From Desulfonatronum thiosulfatophilum (GTDB lineage: Bacteria > Desulfobacterota > Desulfovibrionia > Desulfovibrionales > Desulfonatronaceae), in contig NZ_FMXO01000007.1 of the NCBI RefSeq assembly GCF_900104215.1, positions 62,001-126,000 of the forward strand: a DNA stretch of 64,000 nucleotides, written 5' to 3'. Positions 8,239-14,874 of the stretch are shown one piece after another. The notes beneath the pieces were generated by a model. The model had not been told where the DNA came from. It saw only the letters and a program-made list of their open reading frames with translations, and made no database searches. The first letter of the stretch is position 1. Every line of letters begins with the position of its first letter. A program made the position numbers and the translations under genes.

Positions 8239-8664
8239 ATGAGAAGTACAAAACGCTACATGTCCTTGCCCTTCAACCCCAAGCTGAAAGAGCGTGCCAG
8301 GGAACTACGCAAGGCCGGTCTTCTGCACGAAGCCTTGTTATGGAATCAGCTCAAGCGGAAAAGCTTCAAAGGATTGGACTTCGACCGACAGAAAATCATC
8401 GGAAACTACATCGTAGACTTTTTCTGTGCAGAAAAAGGCGTCGTAATCGAAGCCGATGGCGTCTCGCACCAAGGCCGCGGGGACTACGATGCGCAACGAG
8501 ATGATTATCTAAGATCCCTGGGGCTGACAGTGATCCGAATATCGGCCAAGGACATTTTGCAGAACATGGAAGGGGTACTTGGGTTTTTACATCATCATGA
8601 GGCATTGATGATCGACCAAAAACCACCCCGCCCTTCGGGCACCCCTCCAGAGGAGGGGAATTAA
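8239..8664 (+). CDS. DUF559 endonuclease-like protein boxed between repeats
   Basis: 141 residues of the DUF559 family, related to Vsr and restriction-endonuclease-fold nucleases. Typical motifs: the N-terminal LRKAGLLHEALLWNQLKRK, FDRQKIIGNYIVDFFCAEK, then VIEADGVSHQ, giving a D-x9-E-x-D arrangement like PD-(D/E)xK active sites, and the C-terminal VIRISAKDIL. Its substrate is unknown. The gene fills the gap between two near-identical 221-bp repeats: GGGG at the end of the left repeat is the only ribosome-binding-site candidate, and the right repeat encodes the last 13 residues (PPRPSGTPPEEGN) and the stop codon. An alternative start is ATG 8260. DUF559 genes bordered by such GC-rich repeats occur in other bacteria (from memory); the link between them is inferred. 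Confidence 0.85.
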   Translation: MRSTKRYMSLPFNPKLKERARELRKAGLLHEALLWNQLKRKSFKGLDFDRQKIIGNYIVDFFCAEKGVVIEADGVSHQGRGDYDAQRDDYLRSLGLTVIRISAKDILQNMEGVLGFLHHHEALMIDQKPPRPSGTPPEEGN

Positions 8665-8843
8665 CCACCCCGCCCTTCGGGCACCCCTCCAGAGGAGGGG
8701 AATTTTATCCTTCGTGCTCTTGTGTGGACCAGAGTTCGGAGAGCGAGGCCCGGCTGAATTACGTTCCTTTGGTGAATGACAGACGAAGTCTGATGGAATT
8801 CCCCTCCTCCGGAGGGGTGGCAGGCGAAGCCTGACGGGGTGGT
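8622..8843. repeat. Right 222-bp repeat flanking the DUF559 gene
   Basis: Direct copy of 8014-8234: two tandem 42-bp units, a spacer containing TTACGTTCCTTTGGTGAATG, and the inverted unit ending GACGGGGTGGT. The left 43 bases overlap the 3' end of the DUF559 reading frame. Differences from the left copy are scattered substitutions in the spacer plus one indel, so the duplication is not brand new. Confidence 0.9.
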
Positions 8844-8892
8844 ATCCATGATATGTGAAAAAGTAACCCATGCAGGTGCGAACAGCACGAGG

Positions 8893-9387
8893 TCACCCAT
8901 GTATGACGGCATACTCCTGGATGGTGGGCAGGTTGCGCGGGAGTTCGTGAGGTCTGGGCCGGGTGGCCTCCCAGCCCAGGCAGGCCAACCAGATCGCACG
9001 CGGGATCGGCTTGTGGGCGGTGCGATAGTAACTGACCATGCGTCGACTGATCCCCAGAGCCTCGGCGGCGGTTGTCAGGGAGAGGCGGTTGCGCTGCATC
9101 CAGGTAGCGAACATCTCATGGCTGACTTTTCCAGCCTGTTCCTTCCCCCAGGCATAAACATTGTCCGCTCCGAATTCCGAGTCGATCCATTCAATAGAGT
9201 CTCCGCCCTCGCCAAGGTGGACGCCGGCAAAAATTTTGGGATCGAGAATGAGGGCAAGAGCAGGTATACGGCGCAACACAGCCTCGACATCTACCAAGAG
9301 AATTTCGCCCGTGTTCCAGGTTGTGCGGAGAAGATATGGACCCTTGGATTCGACAGACAGAAGTTTTGGATGGAAATATTCGCTCAT
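8893..9387 (-). CDS. DUF2442 domain protein with C-terminal helix-turn-helix, antitoxin-like
   Basis: 164 residues. The N-terminal half (about 1-85) is a DUF2442 domain (LLSVESKGPYLLRTTWNTGE, then GEGGDSIEWIDSEFGADNVY). The C-terminal half is a helix-turn-helix (RLSLTTAAEALGISRRMVSY), which would bind DNA. DUF2442 partners with DUF4160 in predicted toxin-antitoxin pairs. Here a DUF4160 remnant lies directly upstream, its stop overlapping this start (ATGA). AAAGGAACAATCC supports the ATG at 9387 over one at 9405. Autoregulation through the HTH is likely but inferred. Confidence 0.8.
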   Translation of the reverse strand: MSEYFHPKLLSVESKGPYLLRTTWNTGEILLVDVEAVLRRIPALALILDPKIFAGVHLGEGGDSIEWIDSEFGADNVYAWGKEQAGKVSHEMFATWMQRNRLSLTTAAEALGISRRMVSYYRTAHKPIPRAIWLACLGWEATRPRPHELPRNLPTIQEYAVIHG

Positions 9388-9610
9388 GGATTGTTCCTTT
9401 GCCATTCATCAAATAGAAAAGCTTGGTTGGCTCGGATCCAGTCCAACGCATCACGAATGTCTCGTTCAGCGACCTTCCCTTTGATTTCATAGGATTGAAG
9501 TTCAACCGTACAATCCCGCCCATTGCTCAGTTTGAGATGACGTGCGGCGGTGGATGGTCACCGTGAAAAATCAGCACTCGGCAGGATGAGAAGCGTTTCA
9601 ACGTCGGCAC
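9384..9610 (-). pseudogene. Frameshifted DUF4160 gene, toxin-like partner
   Basis: Read in two frames this is a full DUF4160 protein of about 75 residues. The first frame starts at a GTG (9610): PTLKRFSSCRVLIFHGDHPP, then PHV. One base is then missing near 9534, and the second frame continues HLKLSNGRDCTVELQSYEIK and ALDWIRANQAFLFDEWQ to a TGA at 9384. The HGDHPPPHV signature is typical of the family. Total length 227 bp is one short of a multiple of three, consistent with a single deletion outside any homopolymer. Its downstream partner is intact, as if the antitoxin outlived the toxin. Confidence 0.75.
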
Positions 9611-9694
9611 AAGGGAAGGATCTAGTGCAATGGTTTCACTATGGCAAGTGGTATGTTCGGGAGACGAGGCTGGAGAAAAAGAAACCTTGAATGT

Positions 9695-9906
9695 GAAGCG
9701 CTCGCTTCCCTCAAGGCGCAGAGGGCGCCAAGGAAAACATTTTTTGAAAGCAGGGGAAGAGCTGCTTTCAAAAAGGTTGCCTCACCCCTGATGGGTGATG
9801 TCAAAAATTGCCTTCAGGCGTGAAGCCCTTTGGCTGCCGCATCTTTCCAGCGGAAGACAAAATCTCTTCTTGGCGCCCTCTGCGTCCTGAGCGAAGCGGG
9901 CGGTTC
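9695..9906. repeat. Palindromic dispersed repeat, copy 2 (full length)
   Basis: Same orientation and module order as copy 1. The left end is degraded (GAAGCGCTCGCTTCCCTCAAGG); the right end is canonical (AGCGAAGCGGGCGGTTC). The internal TTTTTGAAAGCAG hairpin, CACCCCTGATGGGTG hairpin and CTTCCAGC-type segments are retained. The rest of the gap 9611-10069 shows no gene. Confidence 0.85.
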
Positions 9907-10069
9907 CAATTTCTTCAACCCGCTTCGAAATCGAATACATGTTACAGCACATATCCAAATCCGACCCCACGCTTCCAACATTGCCCCCAACGCAAATTCC
10001 GTTTAAAGCCGGACTTTAGCCGTTGAGCGTATACTTCGTTGAGCCAACGTTCCACGGCCGGTGTTGGTT

Positions 10070-10104
10070 CCCATCACCTATCACCCATCACCCTTCACCC
10101 ATTA
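10070..10104. repeat. Degenerate heptamer array (TCACCCA-like)
   Basis: Five imperfect copies of a CATCACC/TCACCCA heptamer run directly into the leader of the symporter gene, ending 5 bases before its ATG, where a ribosome-binding site would be expected. It resembles the shorter run at 6300-6317. Confidence 0.6.
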
Positions 10105-10109
10105 CAAAA

Positions 10110-11093
10110 ATGACCACCTTCCTCAAAAAACACTGGTTCTTCGTCGGCATGGCCGTGGTTTCGGCTTTGGCGTTTGCCGTTCCGGAGCTTGGCGTTGTCG
10201 TCAAGGAATACAAGATCCTCAATTTCGGCATCTTCCTGACGTTTCTGATCACCGGGTTGAGCCTGGATACGCGCAGCGTTCTGGAGCAGATCAGGAATGT
10301 TCGCGTGCTTTCCGCATCCTTGCTGTCGGCCCTGGTGGTGATTCCGATCATCACGGCCGTATTGGCTACCTTGTTCTTCGGCGACAACATTGATTTCATC
10401 ATTGGTTCGATCATCATTGCCGCGGCGCCGGTGACCGTGGCTTCGGGGACGGTGATGACCGCCATGGCTCTGGGCAACGTCCCGCTGAGCCTGTTCATCT
10501 GCGTGCTCTGCAACCTCTTTTCCCTGATCTCCATCCCGCTGGTCCTGAACTGGCTGCTGGGATTCATGGAGCATATGCTGCGTTTCGAGCAGGCCATCTC
10601 TTTGCCGGTGGGGCAGATCCTGATCACCCTCAGTCTGACCGTGCTGGTGCCGACGGTTCTGGGGCAGATCATGCGGCCCTGGCTCAGGGAGCAGGTGGCG
10701 GTCTACAAAAAGGCGTTTTCCATTTTTTCGCAGTGCGTGGTTCTGTTGATCATTTTCAACGCCGTTTCCAGCTCCGTGGGGGTGATCGGTTCCCTGGGCC
10801 TGGGATTGGTGGGGCTGTTCGGGTTCATGATCTTTTTGCACGTGGTCATCCTGGCGCTGAACTACGGCATTTCCAAGGCGATCCGGCTGGATGAACCCTC
10901 CACGGCCGCCTTCACCATCCACACTTCCCAGAAAACCCTGACCATCTCCTATCTGGTCTGGGCCGGCTACTTCGCCCACCTCTTCCCCCTGGCCATGGTT
11001 CCGGGCATTGTCTATCACGTGGTGCAGATGATCATGGACACCTTTGTGGCCCAGTGGTTTCGGGAGCGGGCCGGGCGGCGGCAGGGAGGTTGA
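10110..11093 (+). CDS. Bile acid:sodium symporter family (SBF-like) membrane transporter
   Basis: 327 residues with about nine or ten hydrophobic segments, fitting the BASS/SBF fold, whose members move organic anions with sodium. Recognisable parts are FGIFLTFLITGLSLDTR near residue 45, AAAPVTVASGTVMTAMALGN near 115, and a late FTIHTSQKTLTISYLVW corresponding to the second conserved crossover region. The substrate is unknown. I start at the ATG at 10110, where the hydrophobic N-terminus begins (MTTFLKKHWFFVGMAVV); the frame is open further upstream but through low-complexity CATCACC repeats. No good ribosome-binding site is visible. The next gene begins 44 bases downstream and may be cotranscribed. 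Confidence 0.8.
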   Translation: MTTFLKKHWFFVGMAVVSALAFAVPELGVVVKEYKILNFGIFLTFLITGLSLDTRSVLEQIRNVRVLSASLLSALVVIPIITAVLATLFFGDNIDFIIGSIIIAAAPVTVASGTVMTAMALGNVPLSLFICVLCNLFSLISIPLVLNWLLGFMEHMLRFEQAISLPVGQILITLSLTVLVPTVLGQIMRPWLREQVAVYKKAFSIFSQCVVLLIIFNAVSSSVGVIGSLGLGLVGLFGFMIFLHVVILALNYGISKAIRLDEPSTAAFTIHTSQKTLTISYLVWAGYFAHLFPLAMVPGIVYHVVQMIMDTFVAQWFRERAGRRQGG

Positions 11094-11137
11094 CGCGACG
11101 GCATTCGTGCTGCAACTATCGATCAGGATACCAAATC

Positions 11138-13582
11138 ATGATTTTCAACACCCTTGATGCTACGGAAACGTCCATGCGGCTTGAGCGGCAGGACCTGATC
11201 ACCTTTGAGCCGGAATTGCGGGCGGCCATGTCCCGCTTTCTGCCTTTTTCCTCCTACGGCCTGTATTTTCCGGCCAGCCTGCCCACGGACATGCTGGTGG
11301 CGGACAGTCAGGGCGGCCATCAGATCTTTCCGGTCTATCATGCCCAGGAAAAGAAGGCCCTGCTGCCCCTGCACCGGCACGGGGAGCTGCTGGGCGTCTT
11401 CGTGGCCCGGGGCGTGCGCGGGCGTGTGACCAAGACCATGCTTCACCTGTGGTCCTGCCTGTGCGGGCAGATCATGGACAATCTGCTGCTGCACAAGAAG
11501 ACGCGGACCGACCCGCTGACCGGGCTGGCCAATTCCATCTGCCTTGAGGAGACCCTGAGCCGGGAGATCCGGTTGGTGCACCGCGGTCTCTGGCCGGACA
11601 CCCCCATCAGCCTGGAGGACGGCATTTCCGAATACAGCGCCAGCGTGGGGCTGATCTGCCTGGACGTGGACGGATTCTCCCGGATCAACGAGTTGTGGGG
11701 GTACCAGTTCGGCGACATCGTGCTCCGTGATCTGGCCCGGGTCGCGGTCCGCGTCGCTCCGGAGCAGGCGATCTGCGCCCGGCTTCGGGAAGATACCCTG
11801 GCGATCTGCTTTTCCGGCGCCACCACCACCAAGTGCCAGGAACTGGCCTCGGCCCTGCTCCGGGAAGTCGGAAAAATGGAATGCGAAAACAAGATCAACG
11901 GTGAGAAAATTGCCCTGTCCGTCAGCCAGGGGTACGTCACCTATCCCCAGGATTTTCACGGCCGCCAGCTCCGCAAATCCGTCCGGGAACAGACCGGTCT
12001 GATGCTTGAGAAAGCCGCGCGGGCTCTGCACAATGCCCAGGAACAAGGTCCGGGTCGGATTCGCGCCTTTTCCGGCATCCTGCGCGAAAGCGGCGTGGTG
12101 CTGGAGATTTTGCCCATGAATCGGATTCTGGTCAGCCTGGGCCGTTCCGTGGATGCCCGGGAGGGGCAGCGATTCCTGGTCTGGTCCTCGATTTTGGACT
12201 CTGAAAACCGGGCGCTTCCGGAAATTTCCACGCCTTCGGGGCGCAAGGGCATGTCCCGGGTTTGCAAGGCGGAAGTGCAGTTGGTGGAGGTCCGCGGGGA
12301 TACTTCCGTGGCCGAAATCATCCTGTTGCATGATCCCGGGAGCAGCATCCTGCCTGAGGACCAGTTGACCATTCTGCGGACGGGGTCCCGCAACGAGGCG
12401 GGCGAGGACGTGGAGGACCAGGCGTTCCGGGATGCGGTTCTGGAACTGCAACTGATGACCTCCCGGGAGTTCATCAAGCAGTGGGTGGACCTGCGGCAGC
12501 AGTACGGGCGGTTCTCCCTGATTCTGCTGCACCTGGAGGGTGTTTCCAACGAGACGGAAAGCGTCGACCATGCCGACGTGGAGCGCAAGATGCTTGCCCT
12601 GGCCACTCTGGCGTCGGACAAGCTCGGACCGCGTCCGGTCATGGGGCGGTTCAGTTTCAGCACGCTGGCCTGCCTGATTCCGGAGAAAAGCGCCGCCGAC
12701 CTGCACCCGTCAGCCAACGACCTGATCCGGACAGCCGGGGAAGTGCTGCTCTGTCCAGTATATGCGGGAATGGCGGACTACCCGTTTCTGGCCTATTCGA
12801 AAGCTGACATCCTGGACAACTGCCGCAAGGCCCTGGAACATGCAATGATGCTTCCCGAGCCCAGCGCGGTGGAGTTCTGTTCCACGTCCCTGACCGTGAG
12901 CGCGGATCGCTACTTTTCCAGCGGCGACATCTATTCCGCCCTGGAGGAATACAAGACGGCGCTTCTGGCGGATGAGCTGAATCATCTGGCCAGGAATTCC
13001 CTGGGCGTATGCTATGCCAGGCTGGGCAAGTACCCCGAGGCGCTGGCTCAGTTCACCGCCATTCTCAACCAGAATCCCAAAGACATCATGGCCTCCTACA
13101 ACCAGGGCCACACCTTCCTGAAGCTGGGAGAGCAGGACCGGGCCAGGCAGGCCTTCCTGCGTTGCCTGGAGCTTGACACGAAGCATGTCTTCAGCCTGAT
13201 CCGGCTGGGGCAACTGGCCGAGCAGGACGAGAGCCTGGACGCGGCCCGGGAATATTTCGAGCAGGCCAAAACCATGCCCGGAGGCGAGGGGCTGACCCAT
13301 CGCCATCTGGCGCGCCTCGATCTGCGCCAGGGCGACCTTGAAGGCGCCCGCGAACATCTGCACCAGGCCCTTGTGCACAATTCCCGGGACGCCCTGGCCA
13401 TGCACCTGCTGGCCAAGATGTACCTGGAGCAGGGCGAAGATCCGGAAATCGCCGAAACCCTCGCCCGACAAAGCGTGGCCCTGTGGCCGGAGCAGAGAAG
13501 TTTCTGGGAAGTTCTGGCACGGGCTTTGGAGGGCCAGGGGAGAGATGATGAGGCCAGGTTGGCCAGGGAAAGATCGGGCTGA
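11138..13582 (+). CDS. Degenerate GGDEF protein with C-terminal TPR repeats
   Basis: 814 residues. After an N-terminal region of about 115 residues comes a GGDEF-like domain (DPLTGLANSICLEETL, then LDVDGFSRINELWGYQFGD), but the signature position reads LREDTLAI, so diguanylate cyclase activity is unlikely. A middle segment (about 310-420) is small and beta-rich, followed by a second, more decayed cyclase-like fold (TSREFIKQWVDLRQQYGRFS). Residues about 600-814 are TPR repeats (YSALEEYKTALLADELNHLA, YPEALAQFTAILNQNPK). The architecture suggests a c-di-GMP- or nucleotide-responsive scaffold. The ATG at 11138 follows TCAGGATACC. No membrane segment is seen. Confidence 0.8.
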   Translation: MIFNTLDATETSMRLERQDLITFEPELRAAMSRFLPFSSYGLYFPASLPTDMLVADSQGGHQIFPVYHAQEKKALLPLHRHGELLGVFVARGVRGRVTKTMLHLWSCLCGQIMDNLLLHKKTRTDPLTGLANSICLEETLSREIRLVHRGLWPDTPISLEDGISEYSASVGLICLDVDGFSRINELWGYQFGDIVLRDLARVAVRVAPEQAICARLREDTLAICFSGATTTKCQELASALLREVGKMECENKINGEKIALSVSQGYVTYPQDFHGRQLRKSVREQTGLMLEKAARALHNAQEQGPGRIRAFSGILRESGVVLEILPMNRILVSLGRSVDAREGQRFLVWSSILDSENRALPEISTPSGRKGMSRVCKAEVQLVEVRGDTSVAEIILLHDPGSSILPEDQLTILRTGSRNEAGEDVEDQAFRDAVLELQLMTSREFIKQWVDLRQQYGRFSLILLHLEGVSNETESVDHADVERKMLALATLASDKLGPRPVMGRFSFSTLACLIPEKSAADLHPSANDLIRTAGEVLLCPVYAGMADYPFLAYSKADILDNCRKALEHAMMLPEPSAVEFCSTSLTVSADRYFSSGDIYSALEEYKTALLADELNHLARNSLGVCYARLGKYPEALAQFTAILNQNPKDIMASYNQGHTFLKLGEQDRARQAFLRCLELDTKHVFSLIRLGQLAEQDESLDAAREYFEQAKTMPGGEGLTHRHLARLDLRQGDLEGAREHLHQALVHNSRDALAMHLLAKMYLEQGEDPEIAETLARQSVALWPEQRSFWEVLARALEGQGRDDEARLARERSG

Positions 13583-13594
13583 AAGATAAAAAAT

Positions 13595-13800
13595 GAACCG
13601 CCCGCTTCGCTCAAGGCGCAGAGGACGCAAAGAGGTTTTTGGCTTCCGCTGGAAAGATGCGTAAGCCAAAAGGCTTCACGCCTGCGGCGATGTTTACCTT
13701 CCCGTAGGGAGAGGCACCTTTTTGAAAGCAGCTCTTTCCCTGCTTTCAAAAAATGTTTTCCCCTTTGCGTCCTTGGCGACTTGAGCGAAGCGGGCGGTTC
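13595..13800. repeat. Palindromic dispersed repeat, copy 3 (full length, inverted orientation)
   Basis: Starts GAACCGCCCGCTTCGCTCAAGG 12 bases after the stop of the GGDEF-TPR gene and ends TTGAGCGAAGCGGGCGGTTC. The internal modules are in reverse order and strand relative to copies 1 and 2 (TTCCGCTGGAAAGATGCG first, the TGAAAGCAG hairpin second). Confidence 0.85.
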
Positions 13801-13883
13801 AACTTCTTAGCATTCCTCAGTCGAATTACGGAAAAGGAACTGTGGACGTACCTGACCATAATCCCCGAGCAAGGAGAAACGTC

Positions 13884-14672
13884 ATGAAAAAGGTGTTTGC
13901 GGCGTTGTGGAGAGCCGTGAAGGCTGTTGGAAGGTTCCTGGACCACTATATTGTCCTGCCGATCATGGGCGTTCTGGGCCGGTGGATGATGGGTCGGGTG
14001 AATGCCGCCAAGGCGAAGGATCAGGTGGTCATGAAACCGTGGAAATCCGAGGCCGTGGAGGATTTCAGGATCTGGGTCGGGGAATTGCCGGACGAGAAGC
14101 CGAGGTTCGATGACGGCCCCTTTGAAGGCAATGAAATCATGATGGTGCTCAAGGAATTTGCCACGCTGCGGCAGGAAATCGCGATGCAAAATCAGGAACA
14201 GCATAAGACCACTGCCTATATCAAGGACCTGCTGCAATCCTTCCAGGACGCCTCGCGAATTTATGAGCAGAATACCCAGGGGCTGGACCAGCTCGCCGAG
14301 AATATTCGACTGACCGTGGAAAAGGACGTGGTGCTGCAGTTTGTTTCCCTGCGGGACATCCTGGTCCGTGGTCAGGTCGCGGCCCAGGCGGCCGCCGAGG
14401 AAAAATCCTTCCTGCGCCGGCCTCCGGCGGTGCTCGATGAAGCCGTGGCAGGCTACGACGCGGCCATCCTCCGCCTGGACCGGGCCCTGGATCGGATGAG
14501 CATCTACAAGGTTCCCACCGTGGGGCATATGTTCGATCCCAAGACCATGGTCGTGGCAGGCCGCCGCCTGGAACCGGGCCGGGCCAGAAACATCGTCCTG
14601 GAAGAACAACGCAGCGGCTATGAACGCCAGGGGGAGGCCATCCGCACGGCCGAGGTCGTGGTGAACGGATAG
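13884..14672 (+). CDS. Divergent GrpE-family protein with N-terminal membrane-associated segment
   Basis: 262 residues. The C-terminal 60 residues resemble the beta-wing of GrpE, the Hsp70 nucleotide exchange factor (VPTVGHMFDPKTMVV, then GYERQGEAIRTAEVVVN, ending like the RPAxVxV terminus of GrpE). Before it is a helical region (about 85-150, FATLRQEIAMQNQEQHKTTA) that could be the long GrpE coiled coil. Unlike housekeeping GrpE, it starts with a hydrophobic segment (about 16-36, FLDHYIVLPIMGVLGRWMM). CAAGGAGAAACGTC precedes the ATG at 13884. It may serve a specialised Hsp70; none is adjacent. Family assignment moderately sure, function inferred. Confidence 0.65.
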   Translation: MKKVFAALWRAVKAVGRFLDHYIVLPIMGVLGRWMMGRVNAAKAKDQVVMKPWKSEAVEDFRIWVGELPDEKPRFDDGPFEGNEIMMVLKEFATLRQEIAMQNQEQHKTTAYIKDLLQSFQDASRIYEQNTQGLDQLAENIRLTVEKDVVLQFVSLRDILVRGQVAAQAAAEEKSFLRRPPAVLDEAVAGYDAAILRLDRALDRMSIYKVPTVGHMFDPKTMVVAGRRLEPGRARNIVLEEQRSGYERQGEAIRTAEVVVNG

Positions 14673-14801
14673 AGCAGGCTGTTGAAAAATCCCCGCTGGC
14701 TGCGTTGCTGCAAAAAGTTCAAGCCCTCACGTATGACCAAATACGCTTCGGGCTTGAACTTTTTTTGCGCCTTGCCATCGGGGTTTTTGAACAGCCTGCT
14801 C
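14672..14801. repeat. 130-bp inverted-repeat element, MITE-like, also a likely bidirectional terminator
   Basis: Ends are exact inverted repeats (GAGCAGGCTGTTGAAAAA at 14672, TTTTTGAACAGCCTGCTC at 14801), continuing into CCCCG/CGGGG. An inner stem pairs AAAAAGTTCAAGCCC with GGGCTTGAACTTTTTTT. The first base is the last base of the preceding stop codon. Elements with AGCAGGCTGTTGAAAAA ends are, from memory, common in deltaproteobacterial genomes. The oligo-T run after the inner stem would also act as an intrinsic terminator. Confidence 0.8.
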
Positions 14802-14809
14802 ATCCTACC

Positions 14810-14830
14810 TTGAGCAAAGCGGGCGGTTCA
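14810..14830. repeat. Solo terminal fragment of the dispersed palindromic repeat
   Basis: GAGCAAAGCGGGCGGTTCA matches only the right end of the larger repeats, 9 bases beyond the inverted-repeat element. It looks like a remnant left by deletion. Confidence 0.6.
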
Positions 14831-14874
14831 TTCCTTCATCTCTTCATCCCATCATTTCAGCATCTTCCGAATCC

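Noticed and set aside
8014-8843. DUF559 unit considered as an insertion sequence
   Set aside because: No transposase motif (DDE, HUH or serine/tyrosine recombinase), and the flanks are 221-bp direct copies rather than short terminal inverted repeats.
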